DNA from: Marinobacter halophilus
Lineage (GTDB): Bacteria > Pseudomonadota > Gammaproteobacteria > Pseudomonadales > Oleiphilaceae
Assembly: GCF_003007685.1 (NCBI RefSeq)
Contig: NZ_PXNN01000017.1
Span: forward strand, 1-64,000
Reading direction: 5' to 3'
Length of the DNA stretch: 64,000 nt
The notes under the pieces were generated by a model, which searched no databases, had not been told where the DNA came from, and saw only the letters and a list, made by a program, of their open reading frames with translations. The translations under genes were made by a program, and so were the position numbers. Of the stretch, positions 34,535 through 44,121 are shown piece by piece; the first letter of the stretch is position 1, and each line of letters begins with the position of its first letter.

Positions 34535-36760
34535 GTGGCCTTTAGCGAGCAGTTTACGGGCTTTACACAATCCATTTACGACCTGATTGTTCAGCGGGCC
34601 AGCTTGGATGTGGTGCTCAGCGCCATCACCTCCGTTATGGAGACTCAGCTGCCAGAAGCGCTGATATCGGTGATGCTCTATGCGCCCGAGTCCGACAGTC
34701 TTGATCTGATTGCTGGCAGCAGTTTTTCTGAATCCTATCGTGCCGCCATGCAGGGCATCCCGGTAGCGCCAAACGTGGGTGCTTGCGGGTCCGCTGCTTA
34801 CAACCGGGAGCTGACCATTTGCGATAACATCGCTGATGATCAGCGATGGGATGGCTACCACGAGACGGCCGCCCGTGAGAGGCTTGCCGCCTGTTGGTCG
34901 ACGCCATTGGTTGATGTTTCCGGAAATCTGCTGGGCACTTTTGCCACCTATTACCGAAAACCCCACGCGCCAACCGATCACGACATCAAATTGATTCGAC
35001 GCGCGGCTGGACTTGTCGTGCTGGCGATTAGTCACCAGAGAGAAGTCGATCTGCGAGAGAGTACCGAAGCCCAGCTCAGACTGCTGGAGCGCGGTATTGA
35101 ATCCAGTGCCAATGGGGTGGTGATGGCAGACGCTCTGGAGCCGGGCATGCCCATTGTTTATGCCAACAAGGCATTTCTGGCGATGACCGGCTATCGTCAC
35201 GAGCAGGTGCTGGGCAGGAATTGTCGGTTTCTTCAGGGCAATGAAACCGACCCGCAAGCGGTAGCGGCTATCAAACGTGGGTTGCAGAAACGAGAAAGAG
35301 TTGAGGTCACTCTGCTCAACTACCGCAAAGACGGCACACCTTTCTGGAACAAAATGTTGATCGAACCGGTACTGAATGACACTGGTGAGTGCACGCATTT
35401 TGTCGGTGTGCAGCAGGACGTGACTCGGGAACGTGAAAACGAATTGATGCTTGATCAATACTCAACGCACGATTTGTTGACTGGCTTGCCCAACCGCACT
35501 CTGTTTGAAGCGCACCTGGCCAGGGCCTGCAGGGGTATCAAAAAGACCGGGCAGTCCCCGGCGGTTCTATTGGTTGATCTGGATGATTTCAAGCCAGTGA
35601 ACACCAGCCTTGGCCACGCCCAGGGCGATCAGCTTTTGATCGTGGTGGCAGCACGATTGAAAAAATCGGTGAATGATAAGACCGTGGTAGCTCGTCTCGG
35701 TGGCGATGAGTTTGCGGTGTTGCTGGAGCGTTTCGAATCAGAGGCCGAAGTAATTAATTGCGCTCGTGACATTTTGAGCGCGTTATCCCGCCCTTACGAA
35801 TTTGGCGGCCAGCGCCTGCACATCAGTGCCAGTATTGGTATCGCCTCTCAAACAAATGGATCGCTTCGGGCAGAGGAATTACTGGGCTATGCTGATGCCG
35901 CCGTCCAGGATGCAAAAACCCAGGGTCGTAACACCTGGCACTGGTACGAAGGCTCGAGTGCAAACGCTCCGGATAAATCGGTCATTCTGCGCCACGAACT
36001 GATGGAAGCCATTGAGCAACAACAATTCGTTTTACACTACCAGCCGATCGTCGCGTCCAGCACGGCTGAGCTGAAAGGTGTTGAAGCACTGATCCGCTGG
36101 CAGCATCCCGAAAAGGGACTGGTGCCACCAGGTGTGTTTATCCCGTTGGCGGAACAGACCGGTCAGATTGTGGCCATCGGGCAGTGGGTTCTGCAGCAGG
36201 CCTGTTTTGATTTTGCTCGCTGGAATCTGGGTCGGCAGACACGGGTGCCAGTGTCTGTAAACATATCACCCCTGCAGTTCCGTCGCTTCGGTTTCGTCGA
36301 AGAATTGAAAAAGGCGCTGGCTATCAGCGGTCTTGACCCGCAGCTTCTGGAGCTGGAGGTAACCGAAAATGTCCTTATGTCTGGCACCGAAAGGGCCATT
36401 GAAACGCTCGAAGAAATTCGCACGCTGGGTGTCAAAGTGTCGGTTGATGACTTCGGCACCGGATATTCCAGCCTCCGTTATCTGCGGCAACTCCCCATCA
36501 ACAAGGTGAAGCTTGACCGCAGCTTTATCAGTGACATCATCGAAAACTCCCACAACGCCGCCATCGTGCAAGGCGTGATTACCATGGCCCACCACCTTGA
36601 CCTGGTAGTGGTTGGCGAAGGTGTGGAAACCGCAGCTCAGGCCGAAGACCTGGACGGCCGGGGCTGCGATTTGCTGCAAGGCTTTCTGTTTTCACGGCCG
36701 GTGCCTTTGGCCGCCTTACCAACCGGAGAACAGCCACGGTTTTTGCCCGAATCAACGTAG
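34535..36760 (+). CDS. GAF-LOV-GGDEF-EAL blue-light-type c-di-GMP protein
   Basis: 741 residues from GTG 34535, with AAGGTGG upstream. Domains: GAF (~15-165), LOV (~185-295), GGDEF (~310-465; ARLGGDEFAVLL) and EAL (~480-735; VEALIRW, LEVTENVLM, VDDFGTGYSS). The LOV signature GRNCRFLQG contains Cys230, the residue that forms the flavin adduct in blue light, with a complete downstream pattern (NYRKDGTPFWNKM, FVGVQQDVT). Light sensing coupled to c-di-GMP turnover is therefore a strong inference. Confidence 0.94.
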   Translation: MAFSEQFTGFTQSIYDLIVQRASLDVVLSAITSVMETQLPEALISVMLYAPESDSLDLIAGSSFSESYRAAMQGIPVAPNVGACGSAAYNRELTICDNIADDQRWDGYHETAARERLAACWSTPLVDVSGNLLGTFATYYRKPHAPTDHDIKLIRRAAGLVVLAISHQREVDLRESTEAQLRLLERGIESSANGVVMADALEPGMPIVYANKAFLAMTGYRHEQVLGRNCRFLQGNETDPQAVAAIKRGLQKRERVEVTLLNYRKDGTPFWNKMLIEPVLNDTGECTHFVGVQQDVTRERENELMLDQYSTHDLLTGLPNRTLFEAHLARACRGIKKTGQSPAVLLVDLDDFKPVNTSLGHAQGDQLLIVVAARLKKSVNDKTVVARLGGDEFAVLLERFESEAEVINCARDILSALSRPYEFGGQRLHISASIGIASQTNGSLRAEELLGYADAAVQDAKTQGRNTWHWYEGSSANAPDKSVILRHELMEAIEQQQFVLHYQPIVASSTAELKGVEALIRWQHPEKGLVPPGVFIPLAEQTGQIVAIGQWVLQQACFDFARWNLGRQTRVPVSVNISPLQFRRFGFVEELKKALAISGLDPQLLELEVTENVLMSGTERAIETLEEIRTLGVKVSVDDFGTGYSSLRYLRQLPINKVKLDRSFISDIIENSHNAAIVQGVITMAHHLDLVVVGEGVETAAQAEDLDGRGCDLLQGFLFSRPVPLAALPTGEQPRFLPEST

Positions 36761-36867
36761 GTCATGAGTGTCGTGTAAAGGTTTGGCAAAAGCCTGACTT
36801 CACTCTTTTTTTCCGCCCCTGGCTTCTCTATGGTTGGCTCTGATTCGAGCACATGGAGATTTTCTGA

Positions 36868-38013
36868 ATGGCACCTGCTCACCGGAGATGGCCGAAACGG
36901 TTTGGCCTGGTAGTTCTTCTTGCGGTTGCTGCTGGTTCGGGCTGGGGGTATTTCCAGAATGGAACCGGTACTACCCCGACGGTCAATACCGTTGACGTCA
37001 CTCGTGGCGACATTCAACAACTGGTCAGCGCGACCGGTGTCCTTGAACCCAGCAATTACGTAGATGTGGGTGCTCAGGTGTCGGGCCAGCTTGAAACCAT
37101 TCATGTGCGGGTAGGGCAAACCGTTAGCGAAGGTGATTTGCTGGCGGAAATCGACCCCACCGTGTACGTGGCGAAAGTGGACGCCACCCGGGCCCAACTG
37201 AAAAACCAGCAGGCGCAGATTCAGGACCGCAACGCTCAGTTACGGCTGGCAGAGATCCAGTTCCAGCGTCAGCAGAACCTGTTTCGGGAAGAGGCCACCA
37301 CCCGGGAATCCCTGCAAATGGCCGAAGCGTCACTGGCCTCGGCCAAGGCCCAGCTGGCCATGCTGCAAGCCCAGATAGAGCAAACGTCCTCCGCCCTTCG
37401 GGCTGAAGAAGCCAACCTCGGTTACGCTCATATTTACGCACCCATGGACGGTACTGTGGTGTCGATTGAAGCCCGCCAGGGCCAGACACTGAACGCTGCC
37501 CAGACAGCCCCTCTACTGATGCGCATCGCGGATCTGGCCACCATGCGGGTTCGCGCCCAAGTGTCCGAAGCAGATGTAGGCAAAATCGATGCAGGAATGA
37601 AAGTGTATTTCACCACCCTGGGTGATCCCGACAAAAAGCTCTACGGCACCCTGAACTACGTGGAGCCGACCCCGGAAGTCACCAACAACGTGGTGTTATA
37701 TAACGCGCTGTTTGATGCGGAGAACGAACAAGGCCGTTTGCTGCCCAATATGACGGCCCAGGTCTTCTTTATCCAGCGAGAAGCGCTAAACGTGCTGCGA
37801 GTGCCGGTTGGTGCTGTGAAGAACGGTCAGGTACAGGTTGTGAATGGCGCCGGCCAAACATCAGCCCGGGGTGTCGACACCGGAATAAGCAACAGAGTGC
37901 ACTATGAGGTGCGGTCTGGTCTTGAGGAAGGAGATCGGGTAGCGCTGTTAACGCGCGATCCACGGGCGACCGGCGGAAATGGCACACCCAACTTTCGGGG
38001 TGTGTTGAGATGA
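36868..38013 (+). CDS. macA: MacA-type efflux periplasmic adaptor
   Basis: 381 residues. An N-terminal membrane anchor ([18 protein letters not shown]) is followed by a lipoyl-like segment ([20 protein letters not shown]), a long coiled coil (~100-185) and beta-barrel/membrane-proximal domains. It is the HlyD/MacA partner of the MacB transporter encoded next. GGAG precedes the start, and the stop overlaps macB by four bases (ATGA). Confidence 0.9.
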   Translation: MAPAHRRWPKRFGLVVLLAVAAGSGWGYFQNGTGTTPTVNTVDVTRGDIQQLVSATGVLEPSNYVDVGAQVSGQLETIHVRVGQTVSEGDLLAEIDPTVYVAKVDATRAQLKNQQAQIQDRNAQLRLAEIQFQRQQNLFREEATTRESLQMAEASLASAKAQLAMLQAQIEQTSSALRAEEANLGYAHIYAPMDGTVVSIEARQGQTLNAAQTAPLLMRIADLATMRVRAQVSEADVGKIDAGMKVYFTTLGDPDKKLYGTLNYVEPTPEVTNNVVLYNALFDAENEQGRLLPNMTAQVFFIQREALNVLRVPVGAVKNGQVQVVNGAGQTSARGVDTGISNRVHYEVRSGLEEGDRVALLTRDPRATGGNGTPNFRGVLR

Positions 38014-39947
38014 CCGCACCGGCTCCGGTCATCGAGCTGCGGGGAATTGGCCGGTCGTTTGGTGAGGGCGACCTGGCCGTGCCGGTCCTCAAAGGCATTA
38101 ACCTGACCATTTACCCTGGTGAGTTTGTTGCCATCATGGGGCCGTCCGGTTCTGGCAAGTCGACTCTGATGAACATCCTCGGCTGCCTGGACCAGGCCAG
38201 TTTGGGGCACTACTGGTTTGATGGCCGTGACGTATCATCCCTTGACCGGGATGAGCTGGCTCTGCTGCGGCGGGAGGCGTTCGGGTTTGTGTTCCAGAGT
38301 TATAACCTGCTACCTGGCATGACCGCCCGGGAGAATGTCGAGATCCCGGCGATCTATGCCGGCATCCCGCTCGCCCATCGGCGTGCGCGGGCGGAGCAAC
38401 TGCTGACGGAACTAGGCCTGGGCGAGCGCTTGTTGCATCGCCCCTCTCAGTTATCCGGTGGCCAGCAGCAGCGTGTGTCCATTGCCCGGGCGCTGATGAA
38501 TGGCGGTCAGGTGATTTTTGCGGACGAACCCACCGGAGCCCTGGACAGCACCAGCAGCCGAGAGGTCATCCGCTTGCTGACGCAATTATCCGAACAGGGC
38601 CACACCGTTATTCTGATCACCCACGATCAGGATGTGGCCAATGTCGCGCGCCGGCAGATTCACATCGCCGATGGCGAAGTCATCAAAGATACCGGTGAAG
38701 ACCGCGCCCGGAATACGGCCACCAAACCAGGCCAAAAAAACCGCAACGGAGCGACGTTCAGCGACTGGCAGGAAGCGTTCACAAGTGCGCTTCGGTCATT
38801 GCGCAGCAACCTGTTCCGCACCGCGCTCACGCTGCTGGGCATCGTGATCGGGGTGGCCTCGGTGATTACCATGCTCGCTATTGGCGAAGGTGCCAAAAAG
38901 GATGTGGTTGATCGCATCAGCACCATGGGTAGCGACCTGTTGCTGGTTCGCCCAGGCGGACCGGACCAACGCGGCGGGCGCTGGAGCGTGACCACGTTGG
39001 TGCCCGACGACTTCAAAGCAATCAATGAAGTACCGGGTGTTCTTGTTGCAATACCTGAGCTTACGGGTGGCCAGACTTTGCGGTATTCCAACCGCGATCA
39101 TCAGGCTGAGATCAACGCCACCTCATCCCGGTTTCCGGTGGCAAGGCAATGGCCGGTGGTTGAGGGTGTGTTTTTTGGCGAGCAGGACGAGGCCAATTAC
39201 GCAGCCGTCGCAGTGCTGGGCAAAACCACCGCCGATGCCCTGTTTCCGGATGGAAGCCCGCTGGGCCAGCACCTGATGGTAAACAATGTGCTGTTTCAGG
39301 TGATTGGCGTGATGGCCGAGAAAGGCGCATCACCCATGGGCCAGGATCAGGACGATGTCGTCTTCGTGCCTTACACCACCGGCAGCCTGCGCATCTTCGG
39401 CCAGACCCACCTGCGCAACATCACCGTCGCGGTGGCGGATATCGACCGAATGTCGGACATCGAAGCGGTCATTCATGAAACCCTGCTGGCCCGCCATGGC
39501 ACTGAGGATTTCACCATCCGCAACATGGCCTCGTTAATCGACACCATTTCTGAAACCCAGAATACGCTGACCTGGTTATTGGGCTCGATTGCCGCGATCT
39601 CCTTGCTGGTGGGCGGGATCGGGGTGATGAACATCATGTTGGTCAGTGTCACCGAGCGCACCCGGGAAATCGGTATCCGCATGGCCACCGGTGCCCGCGC
39701 CTGGAACATCCTGCAGCAATTTCTGACCGAGGCCTGGCTGGTGTCAGCAATTGGCGGGTTGATTGGGGTGGCCCTGGGCATAGCCGCTACTCAGTTGATT
39801 GGCTCACTCGGCACCCCGGTGTATATGACGGTATTGCCGATGGTGCTGGCTTTCAGTTGTGCCTTTGCCACCGGTCTGGTGTTTGGCTTTCTGCCGGCCC
39901 GCAAAGCCGCTCATCTTGATCCTGTTCACGCCCTGGCTTCGGAGTAA
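38010..39947 (+). CDS. macB: MacB-type ABC transporter (fused ATPase-permease)
   Basis: 645 residues. An N-terminal ABC domain has Walker [11 protein letters not shown]-loop [10 protein letters not shown], signature LSGGQQQR and Walker [14 protein letters not shown]. It is followed by an FtsX-type permease with one transmembrane segment near 270 ([19 protein letters not shown]), a large periplasmic domain and three C-terminal segments. MacB powers export of macrolides, toxins or heme-like compounds through a TolC-like channel. The substrate here is unknown. Confidence 0.94.
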   Translation: MTAPAPVIELRGIGRSFGEGDLAVPVLKGINLTIYPGEFVAIMGPSGSGKSTLMNILGCLDQASLGHYWFDGRDVSSLDRDELALLRREAFGFVFQSYNLLPGMTARENVEIPAIYAGIPLAHRRARAEQLLTELGLGERLLHRPSQLSGGQQQRVSIARALMNGGQVIFADEPTGALDSTSSREVIRLLTQLSEQGHTVILITHDQDVANVARRQIHIADGEVIKDTGEDRARNTATKPGQKNRNGATFSDWQEAFTSALRSLRSNLFRTALTLLGIVIGVASVITMLAIGEGAKKDVVDRISTMGSDLLLVRPGGPDQRGGRWSVTTLVPDDFKAINEVPGVLVAIPELTGGQTLRYSNRDHQAEINATSSRFPVARQWPVVEGVFFGEQDEANYAAVAVLGKTTADALFPDGSPLGQHLMVNNVLFQVIGVMAEKGASPMGQDQDDVVFVPYTTGSLRIFGQTHLRNITVAVADIDRMSDIEAVIHETLLARHGTEDFTIRNMASLIDTISETQNTLTWLLGSIAAISLLVGGIGVMNIMLVSVTERTREIGIRMATGARAWNILQQFLTEAWLVSAIGGLIGVALGIAATQLIGSLGTPVYMTVLPMVLAFSCAFATGLVFGFLPARKAAHLDPVHALASE

Positions 39948-39951
39948 CCCC

Positions 39952-41364
39952 ATGACGAGTCGATTATTCACTCTGGTGCCGGTCCTGCTGATGGCAGGTT
40001 GCGCAACCTTTACGCCGGATCCGGTCAGCTTGCCGGTGACCCCGGCCGAGCACTGGCAACAGGCAGCGCAACCCGGGACCGCGGTGGACGCCCACTGGTG
40101 GCAGGCGTTCAATGATGCCGAACTGAACCGATTGATCGACCGAGCCCTCAAGGCCAACCCGAGCCTGGCGGCCACCGCGGAAGCGGTGATTCAGGCCGAT
40201 CTGCAATTGCGCAGTGCCGGCGCGGCCCTGCTGCCGTCGATTGCCGCGTCAGTGAGCAGCGGACGGCAGGCTTCACGGGCGTCGGGCGAGAACATGGCCA
40301 CCGGAGGCTCCACCAGTGCCGGCTTGTCGGTAGATTATGAGCTGGACTTATGGGGGCGTTTGTCGGCCAGTGAAGGCGCCGCCCTGGCAAACTTCCAGGC
40401 GACCCGGTTTGATTATGATACCGCCCGGATAACGCTGGTGGCCTCAGTCGCCAGTACCTGGTTTGAATGGCTGGAGCTACAGCAGCGGGTAGACGTCGCC
40501 AACAAAAATCTGAAGCTGGGCGAGCGAACCCTGGCTCTGGTGGATGCCCGCTATCGCAATGGTGTAGCCAGCCGGGCCGAGCTTGCACGCCAGCAAACGT
40601 CGGTGCTGAGCCTGCGCAATGCGGTGCCGCCACTGGAATACCAGGCCCGGCAGCGATTGGCGGTGTTGCAGGTGTTGACGGGTGAACTGCCTTTTGCGGG
40701 CGAGCAGCCGGTAGCCGATATTACGGCGGTCAGTATTCCGCAAATCAACCCCGAAGCGCCGGCGGATCTGGTCACACGACGGCCCGACCTTGCTGCCCAT
40801 GAAGCCCGGCTGATAGCGGCCAGCGCAGATATTGAGCAGGCGAGGGCGGCGTTGCTGCCTTCGGTATCGCTGAGTGCGGCAGCGCGGCTTTCTGCCGACG
40901 GCTTTCTGAGCCTTGCCGATCCAGTCCGCAGCGTAAGCGGTCTGTTAAGTTTGAGCCAGGTGTTGTTTGACGGTGGCCAACGCCGTAACACCGTGGCCAT
41001 CTCGGAGTCCCGTCAGGTCGCCCTGCTGGAAAATTACCGGGGCAGTCTGCTGGCGGCTTTCCAGGAAGTAGGCGATGCCCTGGACCGCGAGGCACTCTAT
41101 CAGGAGCAGGAAGGTCGGTTACAGGAGATCCTGACGCGGGCCGAAGAAACCCTCCGGCTCACCGAGGTCCGTTACCGTGAAGGTGCTGATGAATTGCTGA
41201 CCTTGCTGGAAAGTCAGCGCAATGTGTTTGATGTACGCCAGCAGCTCAGCCAGGCCCGCCTCAACCGACTGATTGCTGCCGTGGATCTTTACAAGGCGCT
41301 GGGTGGCGGTTGGGACCGCGATAGTGAGAGTGAAACGCTGGTTATAGCGCAGGCTCGGGAATAA
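39952..41364 (+). CDS. NodT/TolC-type outer-membrane efflux lipoprotein
   Basis: About 470 residues from ATG 39952. Signal and lipobox read LVPVLLMAGCATF, with cleavage before the Cys. Two OEP repeats follow with the usual pattern (DAHWWQAFNDAELNRLIDRAL, SAGLSVDYELDLWGRL, YRNGVASRAELARQQT, RRPDLAAHEARL). It completes a MacA-MacB-OMP tripartite pump. Its last 23 bases overlap the convergent RES gene. A longer open frame beginning at 39859 lies inside macB and is not used. Confidence 0.92.
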   Translation: MTSRLFTLVPVLLMAGCATFTPDPVSLPVTPAEHWQQAAQPGTAVDAHWWQAFNDAELNRLIDRALKANPSLAATAEAVIQADLQLRSAGAALLPSIAASVSSGRQASRASGENMATGGSTSAGLSVDYELDLWGRLSASEGAALANFQATRFDYDTARITLVASVASTWFEWLELQQRVDVANKNLKLGERTLALVDARYRNGVASRAELARQQTSVLSLRNAVPPLEYQARQRLAVLQVLTGELPFAGEQPVADITAVSIPQINPEAPADLVTRRPDLAAHEARLIAASADIEQARAALLPSVSLSAAARLSADGFLSLADPVRSVSGLLSLSQVLFDGGQRRNTVAISESRQVALLENYRGSLLAAFQEVGDALDREALYQEQEGRLQEILTRAEETLRLTEVRYREGADELLTLLESQRNVFDVRQQLSQARLNRLIAAVDLYKALGGGWDRDSESETLVIAQARE

Positions 41365-42136
41365 CCCCATTCACCAGAAAGTCAGACTTGCTAAAGTTGT
41401 GAACTTGCTTGCTGCCATCCTCAAGAGCGAGGCTCATGGACACCTGGTCGCCAGAGGTGGCAACGATCAGTTTCTGATAAGACTTCGGCGCACGATCCCG
41501 GAACGCCGTGGCTGAAAACAGGGCGACGTTCAGCCCGGCCATTCCGTTCTCAGCACTCCAGGGCAGCTGATAAAGCTGTGCCTGCAGCGCCCGGGCCGAC
41601 AGAAACTGAAACATATCCACACCGCTGTTACGCATATCCGTGCCAAGCGCCTGGGATTCCCGATAGCTTACGGGGTCGGTCAGAGTTTCGTGCAGATCCT
41701 GCCATTCTATGGCCTGCAGCCGCACCGCCTGTTCCGAGCGAAAGCGGGCAGAGAAAACGGTGTGCAGCGTGGTCAGCGGCCGCCGGAACGGGACAGAAAG
41801 ATGACCGGTAAATACCAGGCGGTAGAACGCAGTTTCGGCAAGCACGGTTGGAATGCTCATGGCACCGTAGAACAGGCTGGGCTCAAAACTGCGGCCAAAC
41901 CGGGAGCCATGCTTCAGGGGCGGGTACCGAAACGGGGTGGACAGCAAATAATGCCGTTTATCGGCGGTTCTGGGAACGGCAGGCTTGCTACCATCCAGCA
42001 ATTGCTCCAGGCGCGCCTGTTCCTGCATGTTGTCGACGATCCGGGAGGTGGCAATCTCTTCCTGACTTTCAACTACCCGGTAAAGCATGCCCTGAAGGCT
42101 GCCGATGGCGCCTGAAATACGCTCCTTGTAATTCAA
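41342..42136 (-). CDS. RES-domain toxin
   Basis: 264 residues. The RES domain is seen around FGAMSIPTVLAETAFYR in two parts (SFEPSLFYGAMSI and TVLAETAFYRLV), with a conserved Arg-Glu-Ser type set (R ... E ... S) and a C-terminal core (SARALQAQLYQL). RES toxins degrade NAD+ and are held by a Xre/MbcA antitoxin. Here the gene starts within the antitoxin stop (ATGA overlap at 42133-42136). Confidence 0.85.
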   Translation of the reverse strand: MNYKERISGAIGSLQGMLYRVVESQEEIATSRIVDNMQEQARLEQLLDGSKPAVPRTADKRHYLLSTPFRYPPLKHGSRFGRSFEPSLFYGAMSIPTVLAETAFYRLVFTGHLSVPFRRPLTTLHTVFSARFRSEQAVRLQAIEWQDLHETLTDPVSYRESQALGTDMRNSGVDMFQFLSARALQAQLYQLPWSAENGMAGLNVALFSATAFRDRAPKSYQKLIVATSGDQVSMSLALEDGSKQVHNFSKSDFLVNGVIPEPAL

Positions 42137-42498
42137 ATCCGCCCTCGCATCGCATCAAGGTAGTGCACCACCCGCACCAGTCCTTCGGTGGTCTGGATCA
42201 GTTCTCTGGGGATGGCGTGAAAATAATGGTTGGGTGTGTTCAGCCAGTGCGTCATGGCTTCACTATCCCCGCCGGTCAGGGCATAGATGCTTCGGTAAAT
42301 CCGGACAAACAACAGCGCCAGTTCGCCGGATTTGCTGGCCGGGTCTATGCCGTCACGGGTCAGCCCGCTGCGGTTTCGGCCAACAATGGCCGCGGCTTCC
42401 GCCTGGGGCAAACCGAAGGCTTTGGCGGCGTTCAGCAGGGCTTTGGCAAGCAGTGCCTTGTCGCTGGTTTGTGGGGCCAGTGCTGCGGATTCTGTCAT
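42133..42498 (-). CDS. MbcA/ParS/Xre-type antitoxin
   Basis: 121 residues from ATG 42498, with GGAG about nine bases before it. A DNA-binding helix set (LLNAAKAFGLPQAEAAAIVGRNRSGLTRDG) precedes the DUF2384-type toxin-binding part (LALLFVRIYRSIYALTGGDSEAMTHWLNTPN). An upstream start at 42528 is open, but the promoter's -10 box covers it, so the shorter start is preferred. It forms a coupled pair with the RES gene. Confidence 0.86.
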   Translation of the reverse strand: MTESAALAPQTSDKALLAKALLNAAKAFGLPQAEAAAIVGRNRSGLTRDGIDPASKSGELALLFVRIYRSIYALTGGDSEAMTHWLNTPNHYFHAIPRELIQTTEGLVRVVHYLDAMRGRI

Positions 42499-42526
42499 GG
42501 CAGGTACTCCGGTGTGACTTTTCATC

Positions 42527-42550
42527 ATTATAGACGTTTTCGATGAAAAT
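42527..42550 (-). promoter_or_regulatory. Toxin-antitoxin promoter with palindromic operator
   Basis: On the minus strand TATAAT (42532-42527) is a consensus -10 box. Immediately upstream, GTTTTC-gat-GAAAAT (42536-42550) is an imperfect palindrome in the -35/-10 spacer, a likely autoregulatory Xre-antitoxin operator. The -35 box is weak. Confidence 0.45.
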
Positions 42551-42560
42551 GCGACACCCG

Positions 42561-44120
42561 TTATTTCGGGTAGCCGGTGATGTTCCTGATCTTGCGATAG
42601 AGCGGCTGCAGGCGGGGATACATGTCGAGATAGACCTCCTTATACAGGCGCTGGTACATCGCCTGTGCTTCCGGTGCAGGTTCAAACACGTCGCCAACCC
42701 GGGTCATGGCCCGAACCGCGCTGTCAAAGTCCGGATGCAGGCCCAGACCGACGGCGGCGTCTATGGCGGCGCCCAGCCCGGAGGTCTCATAGGTGTGGGG
42801 GCGCTCTGCGGGCAGGGCGAAAATATCTGCGGTCAGCTGCATGGCGGCATCGCTCTGGGAGCCGCCGCCGGCGACTCTGAGACGCTTTATGGCCTGGCCA
42901 CTGCGTTTCTCGATCCGATCTTTGCCTTCGCGCAGGGCGTAGGCGAGGCCTTCCAGAATGGCACGATAAATGTGGGCCCGGGTGTGCACATCACCAAAGC
43001 CGATGATCGAGCCTTTCGCTTCCGGGCCGGGCTGACGCACTCCCGGGCTCCAGTAAGGTTGCAGCATCAGCCCCATGGAACCGGGTGGAACCGAGTTGAC
43101 CAGTTCGTCGAACAGCGCTTCCGGCTCTATGCCTTTGCGCTCGGCGATGGTCTGTTCCCGCAGGCCGAATTCTTTCTTGAACCAGCTGACCATCCAGAAG
43201 CCGCGGTAAATCATGACTTCCGTGGAGTAATGGCCGGGCAGTGCTGAAGGGTAGGGCGGCATGAACCGGGTTGGTTCGACATAGCGGTGGTTGGTGGTAT
43301 TGATGGTGGCGGTGGTGCCGTAGCTCATGCAGCCGGTATCCGGGCTCAGACCACCACAGCCCAGGATTTCACAGGCCTTGTCTGAGGCCGCCGCAAACAC
43401 CGGCAAGCCGGCGGACAGGCCAAGTTGGTAGGCGGCTTCCGGAATGAGTTGTCCCAGGCGCTCACCGGGCCTGACCAGATCGGGCAGCATCTCCCGGGTA
43501 ATGGGCATGGTTTGCCATTTGAAATCTCGCGGGCCTGCCCATTGCTGTTTTTTATAATCGAACGGCAAATACCCGACCTGACTACCGGTGGAATCGGTGT
43601 ACTCGCCGGTCAGCCGAAAGTTCAGGTAGCCGGACAGCAGCAGGTATTTGTGGGTTCTGGCCCAGATCTCCGGCTGGTTCTGGGCGATCCAGTTGGCCTG
43701 GGTTTTCTCCCGAAAGCGGTGGATGGTGTCTTCCAGTCGGGCTATCTTGAACAAGAGCCCCCAGGGCCCTTTAACTGGGCCGTCCACTCGGGCGTGGCGC
43801 TGGTCCAGCCAGATAATCGCCGGCCGTAAGGGCTTGCCATGCTCATCCAGGTTAACCACCGTGCCACGCTGAGTGGTCACGGTGACACCCGCCACCTGTT
43901 CTGGTCTGGCGTCTGTGCTTTGCCAGAGCGACTGGCAGGCAAGGCCTAGATTGTCCCAGAAATAATCCGGGTGTTGCTCGGCCCAGCCGGGTTGTTCCGA
44001 GAAATACGGTACGATTTCCTGTTTGCCTTTGCCGTGCAGATTGCCGTGTTTGTCGAACAGCAGCGCGCGAACGCTCTGGGTACCGTTGTCGATGGCCAGA
44101 ATCAGAGGCTCTTGGGTCAT
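42561..44120 (-). CDS. FGGY-family carbohydrate kinase
   Basis: About 519 residues from ATG 44120, one base after the stop of the upstream glpD-like gene. Kinase motifs are AIDNGTQSVRALLFD (phosphate-1), ATINTTNHRY and VAGGGSQSDAAMQLTADI (adenosine loop). It is of the FGGY (xylulose/glycerol/ribulose kinase) superfamily, but the sugar or polyol is not clear. It is the third gene of an operon with a GlpD-like dehydrogenase and an AGPS-like oxidase, so a glycerol- or ether-related substrate is plausible. An open frame back to 44207 overlaps the upstream gene and is not used. Confidence 0.9.
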   Translation of the reverse strand: MTQEPLILAIDNGTQSVRALLFDKHGNLHGKGKQEIVPYFSEQPGWAEQHPDYFWDNLGLACQSLWQSTDARPEQVAGVTVTTQRGTVVNLDEHGKPLRPAIIWLDQRHARVDGPVKGPWGLLFKIARLEDTIHRFREKTQANWIAQNQPEIWARTHKYLLLSGYLNFRLTGEYTDSTGSQVGYLPFDYKKQQWAGPRDFKWQTMPITREMLPDLVRPGERLGQLIPEAAYQLGLSAGLPVFAAASDKACEILGCGGLSPDTGCMSYGTTATINTTNHRYVEPTRFMPPYPSALPGHYSTEVMIYRGFWMVSWFKKEFGLREQTIAERKGIEPEALFDELVNSVPPGSMGLMLQPYWSPGVRQPGPEAKGSIIGFGDVHTRAHIYRAILEGLAYALREGKDRIEKRSGQAIKRLRVAGGGSQSDAAMQLTADIFALPAERPHTYETSGLGAAIDAAVGLGLHPDFDSAVRAMTRVGDVFEPAPEAQAMYQRLYKEVYLDMYPRLQPLYRKIRNITGYPK

Positions 44121-44121
44121 C

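Noticed and set aside
34427..35458. Long minus-strand open frame across two GGDEF-EAL genes
   Set aside because: It runs antisense to well-defined domains on the plus strand and is low-complexity in character, so it is a shadow.
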